The translations under genes and the position numbers were made by a program. A stretch of DNA of 64,000 nucleotides from Chitinophagaceae bacterium. GTDB lineage: Bacteria > Bacteroidota > Bacteroidia > Chitinophagales > Chitinophagaceae. The stretch is from assembly GCA_013140985.1 (NCBI GenBank), contig JABFRU010000007.1, positions 1 to 64,000 on the forward strand. The letters run 5' to 3'. Shown in pieces: positions 51,833 through 60,959 of the stretch (position 1 is the first letter of the stretch; each line of letters begins with the position of its first letter). The notes under the pieces were generated by a model, which saw only the letters and a program-made list of their open reading frames with translations, was not told the origin of the DNA and searched no databases.

Positions 51833-53443
51833 ATGACAGCAGATTTATATATACGTGTAAGTACCGATGAACAAGCCGATAAAGGATATTCACAACGGGA
51901 CCAGGAAGAGCGGCTAAAAAAATATTGTGAGAACAATCAAATCAATGTTCGCAGAGTGGTGTTTGAAGACCATTCTGCGAAATCGTTTAACAGGCCACAA
52001 TGGAATGATATTCTTATAAATTTCAAATCAAGAAAAAATCCGGTTGACTTTATTCTTTTTACCAAATGGGACAGATTTAGCAGAAATGCAGGCGATGCTT
52101 ACCAGATGATAAACACCTTAAGAAAATTAGGTGTAGAACCACAGGCAATAGAACAGCCATTGGATTTAGCAGTACCCGAAAATAAATTAATGCTGGCATT
52201 TTATCTGGCTGCCCCAGAAGTAGAAAACGACCGCAGGGCATTAAATGTTTTGCTGGGTATGAGAAAGGCCAAGAAAGAAGGCAGGTGGATGGGCCAGGCG
52301 CCGGTTGGCTATGCCAATAAGATAACTGAAGACGGTAAAAAATACATTGCTCCAAAATATCCGGAAGCTTCAATAATGAAATGGGTATTTGAAACACTGG
52401 CTGAAGGAAACCTTAATGTGGAGCAAATAATGAAAGAGGCTTTTGCAAAAGGAATTAAGTGTTGTAAATCCAATTTCTGGAACTCCTTGCGTAATCCGGT
52501 TTACTGTGGCCGCATTTATATTTCAGGTTATAAAGATGAGGCTCCAAGACATGCCCAGGGTTTACATGAACCAGTAATATCTGAAACACTTTTTTATGAT
52601 GTGCAGGATTATCTGGATGGCAACAAGAAAACCTACCGCACTAAAGTCGGCAGCCTTGATATTTTACAACTAAGAGGTTATATCGTTTGTCCGAAATGTG
52701 GAAAGGTTTTAACCGGCAGTGCATCCAAAGGCAGAAGCGGCAGATACTATTATTACCATTGCACTTCAGCCTGCGGCACTCGTTTCAAAGCAGAAAATGC
52801 CAATCAACTATTCTCCCGTGAGTTAAAAAAATTAGTCCCTCATCCTGGTATGACTGAGGTTTACAAGTTGGTAATTCAGCAGGAGTTTAAAAGCAAATCA
52901 AAAGGACAAAGAGAAGATGCTAAGCAGGTGCAGGAAGCACTTGCAAAAGCCAACACTGAGCTTTCTAATGCCCGTAAATTGCTTTTGTCAGGTGAAATTG
53001 AGCCTTCAGATTACCGTACTATAAAAATGGATTATGAAAAGAAGATAATTGGTTTAGAAGCAAGGCTAATGGAACTTTCCAAAGAGACCAACAACATTGA
53101 GCCGCTATTGAATAAAGCTATAAGCACATTGTCAAATTTGGATGAACTATACGAAAAAGGGGACAACAAAGCCAAGCGGGAAATCATTGGTTCGATATAT
53201 CCCGAAAAACTCGTTTTTGACGGATTCCATTATCGAACCGCCAGGCTCAACGAAGCTGTTGAGCTAATATACAGTCTGGGCAAGGGTTTTAGCCAAAATG
53301 AAAATGGACAAACCGAATCAATTTTCGATTTGTCCACTTCAGTGCCCGGGACTGGATTCGAACCAGCACAACCTTTCGGATGCTGCCACCTGAAGACAGT
53401 GCGTCTACCAATTTCGCCACCCGGGCTATTAAAAATCGGGTAG
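51833..53443 (+). CDS. serine recombinase (resolvase/integrase), C-terminus read through tRNA-Leu
   Basis: 536 residues: catalytic domain with YIRVSTDEQ (nucleophile Ser10), DRFSRNAGDAYQM, then a recombinase domain, a zinc-ribbon (CPKCGKVLTGSA; YYYHCTSACGTRF) near residues 285-320, and a coiled-coil (about 355-440). The last 34 codons (VPGTGFEPAQPFGCCHLKTV) are antisense to the tRNA-Leu gene and end 17 bases past its 5' end. The enzyme probably integrates the element at this tRNA; those last residues then come from the attachment region. Confidence 0.9.
   Translation: MTADLYIRVSTDEQADKGYSQRDQEERLKKYCENNQINVRRVVFEDHSAKSFNRPQWNDILINFKSRKNPVDFILFTKWDRFSRNAGDAYQMINTLRKLGVEPQAIEQPLDLAVPENKLMLAFYLAAPEVENDRRALNVLLGMRKAKKEGRWMGQAPVGYANKITEDGKKYIAPKYPEASIMKWVFETLAEGNLNVEQIMKEAFAKGIKCCKSNFWNSLRNPVYCGRIYISGYKDEAPRHAQGLHEPVISETLFYDVQDYLDGNKKTYRTKVGSLDILQLRGYIVCPKCGKVLTGSASKGRSGRYYYYHCTSACGTRFKAENANQLFSRELKKLVPHPGMTEVYKLVIQQEFKSKSKGQREDAKQVQEALAKANTELSNARKLLLSGEIEPSDYRTIKMDYEKKIIGLEARLMELSKETNNIEPLLNKAISTLSNLDELYEKGDNKAKREIIGSIYPEKLVFDGFHYRTARLNEAVELIYSLGKGFSQNENGQTESIFDLSTSVPGTGFEPAQPFGCCHLKTVRLPISPPGLLKIG
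53343..53426 (-). tRNA. tRNA-Leu (anticodon CAG)
   Basis: On the minus strand GCCCGGG (5') pairs with CCCGGGC (3'), discriminator A. The anticodon stem CTGTC/GGCAG encloses TTCAGGT, anticodon CAG (53390-53392). T-loop GGTTCGAATCC is present and a long variable arm (GCATCCGAAAGGTTGTGC) marks a type II (leucine) tRNA. No CCA is encoded. The gene is intact and overlaps the 3' end of the recombinase frame. Confidence 0.95.
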
Positions 53444-53451
53444 CAAAAATA
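53444..53451 (-). promoter_or_regulatory. promoter -7 box of tRNA-Leu
   Basis: Minus strand TATTTTTG (TAnnTTTG) 17 bases before the tRNA 5' end, with TTTA at about the -33 spacing. It starts right after the recombinase stop codon. It therefore lies on the chromosomal side, so tRNA expression survives element integration. Confidence 0.5.
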
Positions 53452-53489
53452 AGGGAAAAATGGTAAGGCTAAAGGGGAAGGCAAGCATT

Positions 53490-53520
53490 AAAAAAGCAGG
53501 CCGGCTAAAAAGCCACCTGC
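53490..53520 (-). terminator. candidate terminator upstream of tRNA-Leu
   Basis: Minus strand GCAGG...GGCT-TTTT-AGCC...CCTGC followed by TTTTTT (53490-53495). It would block transcripts arriving from the SusD side from reading into the tRNA and, antisense, into the recombinase. Confidence 0.5.
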
Positions 53521-54140
53521 GATCACTTGAAATTAACGCTAACACGAGAAAATTGCAAGTGGTGGTGATATAAAATTAGTATAACAATTCCCTCTCATCA
53601 ACTATCATTTACTGTAGCATGAAATTTTGTTGTTGTAGTAAAACTGATGAATGACATCAGCATTAATGACCGTTCATAAACTACAGAAGTTTCGCAAATG
53701 CTGAATAGAATTACCGGACGTACAAGTGTGCGACGCAACAGGTGATCATAGTAGTAATGCAATTGGGCTTATAACTCAAATCTTTCTTTACTTTTTTTCT
53801 TGACAAAAAAAGTAACAAAAAAGTCAAGCCAATTCGATAACGAAAGTTCTTATATCACAAATTTCCCTTTGCGAATTGGCATCCGGAAAGTCTTGCTCTG
53901 CGGGGATCATTTGGAAATAATGCTGCTTGTTATTTGCAGATTCCGGGGCGCTGGCTTTTTCGCATGGCAGCGTTACGTTTAAAATAGGCGCTTGTGTATG
54001 CGAAAAAGAGGCGCAGGGAAAATCATTCTGATCATAGCTTCTATCGTATCATAAAGTGGATTTGCTATTCGAATAACTCAAAGCATTTTCAAAGTATCAG
54101 GGTCTAAAGCCCCTCCCTACGGAGGGGTTTGGGGAGGCGT

Positions 54141-54165
54141 AAAAAAACCGCTCCTTTCGAAGCGG
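54141..54165 (-). terminator. terminator of the SusC/SusD operon
   Basis: Minus strand CCGCT-TCGAAAGG-AGCGG followed by TTTTTTT (54141-54147), about 135 bases past the SusD stop. No other minus-strand gene lies between. Confidence 0.65.
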
Positions 54166-54260
54166 CCTTATCAGAAAACATGAAACTTACTGTGAACCAA
54201 AACGTCAATCGTAAATTGTCAATAGTCAATCATAGTTACCGATAATCAGAGTCTCACTCA

Positions 54261-54297
54261 CGATTCACCATTGACGATTCACCATTGACGATTCACG
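54261..54297. repeat. 2.6 copies of a 14-base tandem repeat
   Basis: CGATTCACCATTGA occurs at 54261-54274 and 54275-54288 and partly at 54289-54297, ending directly before the SusD stop codon. Related words (GTCAATCG, GTCAATAG) occur just to the left. It has no spacers like CRISPR. Confidence 0.8.
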
Positions 54298-54298
54298 C

Positions 54299-55768
54299 CT
54301 AATATCCATCATTTTGTTCTGCATTGGGATTTGCCAGTATCTCACTTTGTGGTACCGGCATGGCCCATTCTCTTGCAGAAGAAACCAGGGTACAAAAACT
54401 TGTACAATTGGTAGTACGGTTAATTGTCCTGTTCCCTCTTTTACTATCAAAGAAACGATGCCCCTCTCCTGCCAGTTCTTTTCTTCTTTCTATATCGATG
54501 GCTTGTAAAAGGGGTGAGCCGGTTAAGACAACGGGGACATACCCATTGATGCGGGCTGTTCTTAATGCATTGAGATCGGCGAGACCTGATGCTTCATTCG
54601 CCCCACCCAATCTTGCATAAGCTTCGGCACGGATCAAATACATTTCGCCGGTACGCAATGCTTTGAAGTTGACAATGCCATCCGGTTTTAATAAAGTGCT
54701 TTGTCTTGCATCATATTTTATCATCACTAATCTTGCCGGCGAAGTGGTGCGGGCCGCACCTCTTAACAGGTTACGATAATAACTTGTATAACGAACATCA
54801 TTCACCTGGTCATATAAAGCCAGCAGGTTGGTAGTAGGACGATAAGAGGCCCTGTTGCCTACTGAATAGAATATATTGGCGCCGATATCGGTATTGAATG
54901 CTTCAAATTTTACTGACCATATTACTTCGGATGTAGAAGCATCGAGCCAGATATTGGGGAATACAGTACGGCTTGCCAATGGTCTTGCATTGATGACAAG
55001 TGTTGAATATTTCACCGCACTGTCCAATGAATTTGCATACAAATACATCCTGGCCAAAAATCCATTGACCACCATATCATCTATATATGATCTGTCAGTT
55101 CCTGATGTACCATTTCCCTGGATAGATTTATCCATTGACAACATCAATGTTTTTGCTGCTTTGAAATCCGCTTCGATCCTGTCATAGGTTTGCTTTACAT
55201 TCAACCGGGCTGGCTTTTGTTCAATATCAAACTGGTCAACATAGGCGAGTCCTCTTGCAGTAGAGTTACGGTCATATTGTTCTCCAAAATAACGAAGCAA
55301 GTCAAAATGCGCCAGGGCCCGCAATGCCAATGCCTGTGCTTTGATACGATTCACTGCGCCGGGATTGCCCGCTGCTAACTTGTCAATTCCTCTTAATGTA
55401 AGATTGGCCTGTTGCACTACACGATAGACATCCAGCCAGATATCATTCACCAACGGATCATCCGCTACATAATTCCAGCGGGAAAAATTCTGGTAATTGG
55501 CCAATGACTCCGAACTTTCAAACAAATTATCACTCATCATATCCGGCAAACCGACAAATGCATTGGCCCCATTGGTGCTTCCATAATAACTGTTTTGCAG
55601 CAAACGGGCATAGGTTCCTGTCAATGCAAATTCATAATCTTCGATCCGGTTAAAGATCACCTCTCCATCGGCGCTGTGCGAGGGATTAAGATCCAGTGCT
55701 TTTTTACATGATACCATCCCCGTTGCCAGCATACTGAGGATGAGACCGTATTTTATTATTCGTTTCAT
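54299..55768 (-). CDS. SusD/RagB-family outer-membrane nutrient-binding lipoprotein
   Basis: 489 residues: lipobox GMVSC (Cys21), tetratricopeptide-like helical body (QALALRALAHFDLLRYFGEQ), and the family C-terminal end (IDIERRKELAGEGHRFFDSK; AMPVPQSEILANPNAEQNDGY). It captures a ligand at the cell surface and caps the SusC channel. It follows the SusC gene by 60 bases. No glycoside hydrolase or peptidase gene lies nearby, so the substrate is unknown. Confidence 0.95.
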   Translation of the reverse strand: MKRIIKYGLILSMLATGMVSCKKALDLNPSHSADGEVIFNRIEDYEFALTGTYARLLQNSYYGSTNGANAFVGLPDMMSDNLFESSESLANYQNFSRWNYVADDPLVNDIWLDVYRVVQQANLTLRGIDKLAAGNPGAVNRIKAQALALRALAHFDLLRYFGEQYDRNSTARGLAYVDQFDIEQKPARLNVKQTYDRIEADFKAAKTLMLSMDKSIQGNGTSGTDRSYIDDMVVNGFLARMYLYANSLDSAVKYSTLVINARPLASRTVFPNIWLDASTSEVIWSVKFEAFNTDIGANIFYSVGNRASYRPTTNLLALYDQVNDVRYTSYYRNLLRGAARTTSPARLVMIKYDARQSTLLKPDGIVNFKALRTGEMYLIRAEAYARLGGANEASGLADLNALRTARINGYVPVVLTGSPLLQAIDIERRKELAGEGHRFFDSKRGNRTINRTTNCTSFCTLVSSAREWAMPVPQSEILANPNAEQNDGY

Positions 55769-55828
55769 TGTTTTACATTTTAATATTATAAGATCATTTA
55801 TATGCTAACAGCTATTAGCTATTAGCAA

Positions 55829-58777
55829 CTACAAGCCTATATTCACCCCAAATGTTATTGTTTTCAGCAGCGGGTATTGGGAACCACCCAATGTACCGGT
55901 TGATACTTCAGGATCATATCCCTGGAACTTACTCCATGTATGCAGATTCTGTCCCTGGATAAAGAACCTGAAACTGCTGAGTTTTATTTTACTCAGTGTA
56001 GCGGCAGGAATATCATAACTCAATGTCACATTCCTTAATCGCAGGAATTTTCCATCTTCTACAAAATGTGTAGTGCCTGCCTGGAAATCACTGAAAGGGC
56101 TTGGTATATTGGTAATGTCACCGGGATTTTGCCATTCGGTCAACAGGTCAGCGCTTATATTGGAGATCACATAAGCCGGGTTCTCAACATTCATCCTGTC
56201 GTTGTTATATATTTTATGACCATACATATAAGTAAACTGTGCCGATAGCTCAATGCCTTTATAGCTTACCAGTGTATTAAAGGCGCCGAAATTGGAAGGA
56301 TCGAATGTGCCGACGATCACTTTATCATTCGGATCATAAATATCTGTTGTTGTTTTACCGTCTGCTTTATAATATAAAGCATTACCAGTGGCAGGATCAA
56401 CACCAGCATACCGAACGAGGAAAATAGAATTCAATCTTTCACCAACCCTGTTGATGCCAAGACCATTTATATTCTCATTGGTACCATCCAGCGCCAGTAC
56501 AGTTGATTTATTGAATGTATGATTGAAGCCGATCTGCCAGTTGAAATTTTTCGTTTTGATCACATCAGCATTGATCGCTACTTCGATACCATTGTTACGA
56601 AGCTTACCAAGATTTGTCAAAATAGAATTCGCACCGCTTGTTCCGGATATCTGGCGGTTCAGGTATAACCCTTTTGTGACAGCACTATACACTTCCACTG
56701 AACCGGTAACCCTGTCCTTGAATAATCCATATTCCAGACCAACATTGGCTGTTGTTCTTACTTCCCATGTCAAGCCGGGCTTTTTGAAATTAGCAAGCAC
56801 CAATCCGCCTTGTCCGTTATAGGTAGCGCTGTTGAACAATTCTTTTGCTTCATACGATTGACCTACATTCTGGTTACCGGCAGAACCATAACTGGCTTTT
56901 AGTTTTAACTGGCTCAGCCATTTTACATTTTTCAAAAAATTCTCGCTGATGATCTGCCAGCCAATACCAACACCGCCATAGGTCACCCATTTATTATCTT
57001 GCGCCAGCTTGGAAGAACCATCTCTTCTTACACTTGCATTGATGAAATATTTATTCTTGTAGGAATAATCGCCGATAGCAAAATAAGATAGCAATGAAGT
57101 TTCTGTACGCCCATCTGCAACAGTAGGAATAAATCCATTGGAAGTGGTTCCCGGTGTGATATCGCCGCCATTTCCAAACACACCTGTCAAACCATAACCT
57201 GTATAACCAAATGTGGTGGCCCTTGCTTTGATATATTCATTGAAAACCGATATCCTGAAATTATGATCGCCAAATTGTTTGCCATAAGACAAAGAAGTGG
57301 TTCCTGTATATCTCACTGTTTTTACATTTCCATGAGTGAATGAACCATTGGCTCCCACCTGCTGGCTGCCCAGATAAGTTGTCTTATTAATATACCGGGT
57401 ATTATCATCATCCGTATAATCAGCACCCCAATTGGTTTTTGCAGTCAATCCTTTTGCAAAAGGAAATTTATATTCAAGACTTGCCACTGCAATTGCCTTT
57501 AACTGGTTATTGGTTGTTGGGTTCAGCAATAATTCTTTCAATGCATTGGGCTGCCCCTGCAGGATCATATCAAATTCATTGAAGGATCCATCGGGCAAAT
57601 AAGGAGTAACATAAGGATTGGCCCAGCGTATCGCATTCAACGGGGAACCGATGAACTGGTCATTCTCATTGGTGTTGCTCAATTTGGATGAACCAACAAA
57701 ACTGCTGAGACCAATTTTTAAATTATTGACGGTATGATCAATATTCAAACGGCCGGTATATCTTTTTAATGCGGTCGCTATCACCGTACCTTCCTGGTCG
57801 AATACAGAGCCGGATACAAAGAATCTTGTTTTATCATTACCGCCTGTTACCGACAGCACATGCTGTTGCGTATTGGCTTTGCGGAACATCACTTCTTCCC
57901 AATTGCCATTTACTTTGGATAAACTATCAGCTTCAGCTGCTGTCCATCCAAAAAAGTTCATACCATAAGGATGATCATAATTCATTTCGAAATTGATCTT
58001 CTCGGCAGATGTCATCAGCCTTAATTTATTTTCTGGCAAACGGCCAATACCATATTGAAAATCATAATTGATCTTTGTTTTCGCATTCGCACCACGGCGG
58101 GTTGTGACAACGATCACACCATTGGCGCCTCTTGATCCATATTGTGAAGTAGCTACCGCATCCTTTAAAATATTATAGCTTTCAATATCGGCAGGGTTGA
58201 TACTTTGAAAATCGGCGCCGGTTATCTGCACACCATCTACAATAAATAATGGTTGTGTAGATGCGAGCACAGATCCTTTACCTCTGATAGTAATATTAGA
58301 AGCTGATGCTCCCGGTTGGCCGCTTTGTGATTGTATCAATATGCCGGGGGTTTTTCCCTGCAGCAATTGATCGAACGAAGCGATCGGCTGCATTTTCACT
58401 TCTGCACCGGAAACTTTGCCGACAGAAGCTGTTGCTTCTCTTCTTGACTGAACCGTATAACCCGTTACCACCACTTCACGCAGACTTGCATCTGCAAACT
58501 GCAGTACAATATTTACTACAGCATCCGTCACTTTCACTTCCTGTTCAATAAAACCAATTCTTGAAAAAACAAGCGTACCATTAGCGGGCACTTGTAAACG
58601 GAAACGACCATCCTTGTCAGTAGATGTGCCTGTATTGTTTTCTTTTACACGGACATTCGCATCCTGGACAGGAGAACCGTCTCTTGAATCTGTGATCCTG
58701 CCTGATACTTCCCGCTGTGCCTGTGCATAAGCAAAACATGTCACCGTCATTGCGATCAGTAGTAATAACCTTTTCAT
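55829..58777 (-). CDS. SusC/RagA-family TonB-linked outer-membrane protein
   Basis: 982 residues: signal peptide (ends AQA), carboxypeptidase-D regulatory-like domain (GRITDSRDGSPVQDANVRVKE; FSRIGF), TonB box region, plug (DQLLQGKTPGILIQSQSGQ; ITIRGKGSVLASTQPLFIVD) and barrel ending LKTITFGVNIGL. It is the transport partner of the SusD gene. No FecR/ECF signalling extension is seen at its N-terminus. A short repeat (GCTATTA twice, 55811-55826) lies just beyond its stop. Confidence 0.95.
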   Translation of the reverse strand: MKRLLLLIAMTVTCFAYAQAQREVSGRITDSRDGSPVQDANVRVKENNTGTSTDKDGRFRLQVPANGTLVFSRIGFIEQEVKVTDAVVNIVLQFADASLREVVVTGYTVQSRREATASVGKVSGAEVKMQPIASFDQLLQGKTPGILIQSQSGQPGASASNITIRGKGSVLASTQPLFIVDGVQITGADFQSINPADIESYNILKDAVATSQYGSRGANGVIVVTTRRGANAKTKINYDFQYGIGRLPENKLRLMTSAEKINFEMNYDHPYGMNFFGWTAAEADSLSKVNGNWEEVMFRKANTQQHVLSVTGGNDKTRFFVSGSVFDQEGTVIATALKRYTGRLNIDHTVNNLKIGLSSFVGSSKLSNTNENDQFIGSPLNAIRWANPYVTPYLPDGSFNEFDMILQGQPNALKELLLNPTTNNQLKAIAVASLEYKFPFAKGLTAKTNWGADYTDDDNTRYINKTTYLGSQQVGANGSFTHGNVKTVRYTGTTSLSYGKQFGDHNFRISVFNEYIKARATTFGYTGYGLTGVFGNGGDITPGTTSNGFIPTVADGRTETSLLSYFAIGDYSYKNKYFINASVRRDGSSKLAQDNKWVTYGGVGIGWQIISENFLKNVKWLSQLKLKASYGSAGNQNVGQSYEAKELFNSATYNGQGGLVLANFKKPGLTWEVRTTANVGLEYGLFKDRVTGSVEVYSAVTKGLYLNRQISGTSGANSILTNLGKLRNNGIEVAINADVIKTKNFNWQIGFNHTFNKSTVLALDGTNENINGLGINRVGERLNSIFLVRYAGVDPATGNALYYKADGKTTTDIYDPNDKVIVGTFDPSNFGAFNTLVSYKGIELSAQFTYMYGHKIYNNDRMNVENPAYVISNISADLLTEWQNPGDITNIPSPFSDFQAGTTHFVEDGKFLRLRNVTLSYDIPAATLSKIKLSSFRFFIQGQNLHTWSKFQGYDPEVSTGTLGGSQYPLLKTITFGVNIGL

Positions 58778-59306
58778 GTGTCTTCAATTTTAATGAATGA
58801 ATATTACTCTGATGACATTCATAAAAGCTGATCTGCTCCGGTATTTTTCTTCTTATACACCGAAACATGAATGAGAATAGATGAAACGTGAAAATGTAAA
58901 ACTGGAACTAGTAGGGAATAGCTAGTAGCGAGTAGGAAAGTTTACAACAGCACGCCAGCCCCTACTAGCTACTCACTACTTCCTACTCGCCATTCTTAAT
59001 ATAATACAACCAATCATCATCCTCTTACATGAAAATAAATAACTGAAGCATGATTTTTTATATGTAAAGCAGCATTGCCAAACATCTTTTTCTCTATATA
59101 ATAAGCACACAGCATTACACACTCCGGCTGACCAATGTGTGACATTTGTCCCACAATTGATAACGATTATTTGCCATTGAGCATTCTTAGATGAATGCTC
59201 AACCTGAACGGAAAATAATTTTACGTTCACGCCAAACACTGATACCTATAAGTAGATGTACAGTTAGAACTATGCGAATTATTGTTTAACTGTAAACCGC
59301 ACTGCT
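58778..59306. other. 529-base intergenic region with an imperfect inverted repeat
   Basis: No convincing gene. Between about 58911 and 58992 the words CTAGTAG, GAGTAGG and AGCTACT recur in both orientations, so the two halves can fold back on each other. The rest is AT-rich and should hold the promoters for the divergent SusC and LytTR genes. Confidence 0.55.
58911..58992. repeat. imperfect palindromic CTAGTAG/CTACTAG repeat
   Basis: AGTAGGGAATAGCTAGTAGC (58911 on) matches the reverse complement of CCTACTAGCTACTCACTAC (about 58963-58982). This type of simple-word intergenic repeat appears again in shorter form at 55805-55826. Confidence 0.5.
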
Positions 59307-59750
59307 ATGTCAAAAGAATTCTTAGTAAGGCTTCTTTCGCTGGAAAAAGATTTCCTGGCGAATAACAGTAAATTGAATGAATTGCTCGGCCATTTTCAAA
59401 ACAGGAAAAAAAGCCGGCTCGTTGTCCGTCGTGGTCTTGAACATATTGCTTTGAAGATCGAAGATGTTGTTTTGCTTTATACAGAGAACAAATTGGTATA
59501 TGTGATAGACCGCCAGGGTAAAAAATATTTGGGTGATAAAAATTTAAGTGAGATGGAACTGGAACTGGATGATACCATGTTCTTCCGGGCCAACCGGCAG
59601 TATATTATCAATGTAGAGTTCGTAAAAGGATTTAAACCCTATGAAAAAGTGAAGTTGTGGGTGGATATGAGTTTACCTGAATTGAATCATCCCATCATCA
59701 TCAGCCAGGAAAATGCGCCGCAGTTCAGAGAGTGGATGTTTAATGCGTAA
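59307..59750 (+). CDS. LytTR-type DNA-binding regulator without receiver domain
   Basis: 147 residues. Residues about 42-140 are a LytTR domain (HIALKIEDVVLLYTENKLVYV; MELELDDTMFFRANRQYIIN), binding DNA by a beta fold. The first 40 residues are a short helix, with no response-regulator receiver. It is divergent from SusC and could control it. A remnant of a second LytTR gene lies at 60830-60892. Confidence 0.85.
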   Translation: MSKEFLVRLLSLEKDFLANNSKLNELLGHFQNRKKSRLVVRRGLEHIALKIEDVVLLYTENKLVYVIDRQGKKYLGDKNLSEMELELDDTMFFRANRQYIINVEFVKGFKPYEKVKLWVDMSLPELNHPIIISQENAPQFREWMFNA

Positions 59751-59841
59751 TCAAGCAGCTGAACTAAGTAAAACCCATTAGTAAATCCTGTTATCCGGAA
59801 ATAAATACTGAATTGATCCATCAAAGTGTTTCGGCCTGGTA

Positions 59842-59849
59842 TAATTTTG
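59842..59849 (+). promoter_or_regulatory. candidate -7 box of the transglutaminase-like gene
   Basis: TAATTTTG matches TAnnTTTG, about 58 bases before the ATG at 59908. The -33 element is weak. Confidence 0.3.
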
Positions 59850-59907
59850 GACAATAGAATTAGCCTTTAAACTTCCTGTTATGGTATAAGTCTATCCACT
59901 TTATCGT

Positions 59908-60834
59908 ATGAGAATGAAAGTTAAAATTCTACAGATCTTCCTTTTTATTTCTTTCCTTATTTCGTTTTTATTTTTCTCATTTCGATTTTTAGGCAGTAAG
60001 AATCCTTTACGGGCTGCTGATTACAAACCACCCGGTTATAATGGAAAAGAATTCTTCGATCCCTCCTTTGCTCACCTGAACACATTTGAAAAACTGACAG
60101 AATACTGTGACAGTCTATTCACTGCGAAATACGGTTCAGCAAGGGCAGGAGAATATGAATTAAGATATACCAATCTTGTCAGTGATGTAATCCGGAAAAG
60201 ATTCTATTGGGGCTATTCAATGTATAGCATGAATGACAATTATCTCGCCCTGTTAGCGTCCCGGCTCACATATTGGGGCTATGCCTCTCCTGTTATGGCT
60301 GATGACATTTTGAAATATCCCTATGCAGCCTGCAGCCAGCAATCCATCGTTATGATGGAGTTGCTGCAAAACAAAGGAATAACCACACGCAAAATTGGCT
60401 TTTGGAAAAATAACATCGGAGGACATTTTGCACTCGAGGCATACTATAATGGGAGCTGGCATTTCTATGATCCAACATTGGAACCTGATACTGCAATGCT
60501 TAATAAGCATAACCGTCCGGGAATTAAATCACTGGTAGCAGATACTGCTTTATTGGTAGCTTCATATGCGCCATCCGGTAAAAATGAAGACTATTTACTC
60601 AATGTTCTCGTGAATTATAGTTATGGCAAGCCCAATGTTTACCCTGCCCCTAATGCACTGCTTTTTCACAAAGTGACAAAACTTTTATCGGGTACAGCCT
60701 GGATATTTTTTTTACTTGGCTTCATCATTATCAGATGGTATAGAAAGAAACCAGCCTCTCTAAAATTGAGAGTTAAGAGTTATAAAAAAGAAAGGGTTTT
60801 TAATTACCCGGCCTCTTACGAAAGAACAGCCTGA
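59908..60834 (+). CDS. transglutaminase-like membrane-anchored protein
   Basis: 308 residues: N-terminal membrane helix (about 7-27), a domain with AACSQQSIVMMELLQNKGI, GGHFALEAYYNGSWHFYDPT and the order Cys-His-Asp expected for the transglutaminase-like catalytic triad, and a C-terminal helix (about 258-278, GTAWIFFLLGFIIIRWY). Likely periplasmic enzyme domain held between two helices. Role unknown; bacterial relatives act as peptidases or peptide-modifying enzymes. Confidence 0.65.
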   Translation: MRMKVKILQIFLFISFLISFLFFSFRFLGSKNPLRAADYKPPGYNGKEFFDPSFAHLNTFEKLTEYCDSLFTAKYGSARAGEYELRYTNLVSDVIRKRFYWGYSMYSMNDNYLALLASRLTYWGYASPVMADDILKYPYAACSQQSIVMMELLQNKGITTRKIGFWKNNIGGHFALEAYYNGSWHFYDPTLEPDTAMLNKHNRPGIKSLVADTALLVASYAPSGKNEDYLLNVLVNYSYGKPNVYPAPNALLFHKVTKLLSGTAWIFFLLGFIIIRWYRKKPASLKLRVKSYKKERVFNYPASYERTA

Positions 60835-60892
60835 GTTTAATCACCCTATCATCATCAGCCAGGAATATGCACCACATTAAGTGTGGATGCAG
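60830..60892 (+). pseudogene. C-terminal remnant of a LytTR gene
   Basis: The plus strand reads PEFNHPIIISQEYAPH, a stop, then VWMQ in the same frame. The LytTR gene at 59307-59750 ends PELNHPIIISQENAPQFREW. Nucleotide match is close over about 55 bases (ATCATCATCAGCCAGGAA is identical). The fragment begins at the very end of the transglutaminase-like gene, so that gene lies between the intact copy and the remnant. Confidence 0.8.
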
Positions 60893-60944
60893 GGAAATCT
60901 CCCGGAAGCGTTATTGTCCCAAATCAAGTCCCAAATACAAAAAG

Positions 60945-60952
60945 TATCTTTG
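60945..60952 (+). promoter_or_regulatory. candidate -7 box of the HD-domain gene
   Basis: TATCTTTG matches TAnnTTTG and ends 7 bases before the ATG at 60960; transcripts would have a very short leader. Confidence 0.35.
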
Positions 60953-60959
60953 TTTTATA

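Larger units (their letters stand above)
37910..53426. mobile_element. conjugative/integrative module (right part of an ICE)
   Basis: Tra genes F to N, accessory transfer ORFs, a serine recombinase and a tRNA-Leu target at the right edge make this an integrative conjugative element of the Bacteroidota kind. The metal-resistance genes to the left are probable cargo; its left end is not seen. TraE, relaxase and coupling protein are absent from the window, so transfer ability cannot be judged. Confidence 0.7.
53444..54298. other. 855-base intergenic region between tRNA-Leu and SusD
   Basis: No convincing gene. It contains several inverted repeats: GCAGG/CCTGC (53496-53520), GCCAATTCG/CGAATTGGC (53828-53836, 53872-53880), CCCCTCC-ctac-GGAGGGG (54110-54127), the SusD-side terminator (54141-54165) and a 14-base tandem repeat (54261-54297). 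A block of T/A tracts at 53791-53825 resembles intergenic filler of this group. Confidence 0.6.

Noticed and set aside
54261-54297. tandem repeat considered as a CRISPR array
   Set aside because: The 14-base units touch directly, with no unique spacers and no cas genes.
58976-59239. 87-codon minus-strand frame in the SusC/LytTR gap
   Set aside because: Its end lies in the palindromic repeat and its composition (many Cys, Ser, Val without pattern) resembles noise.
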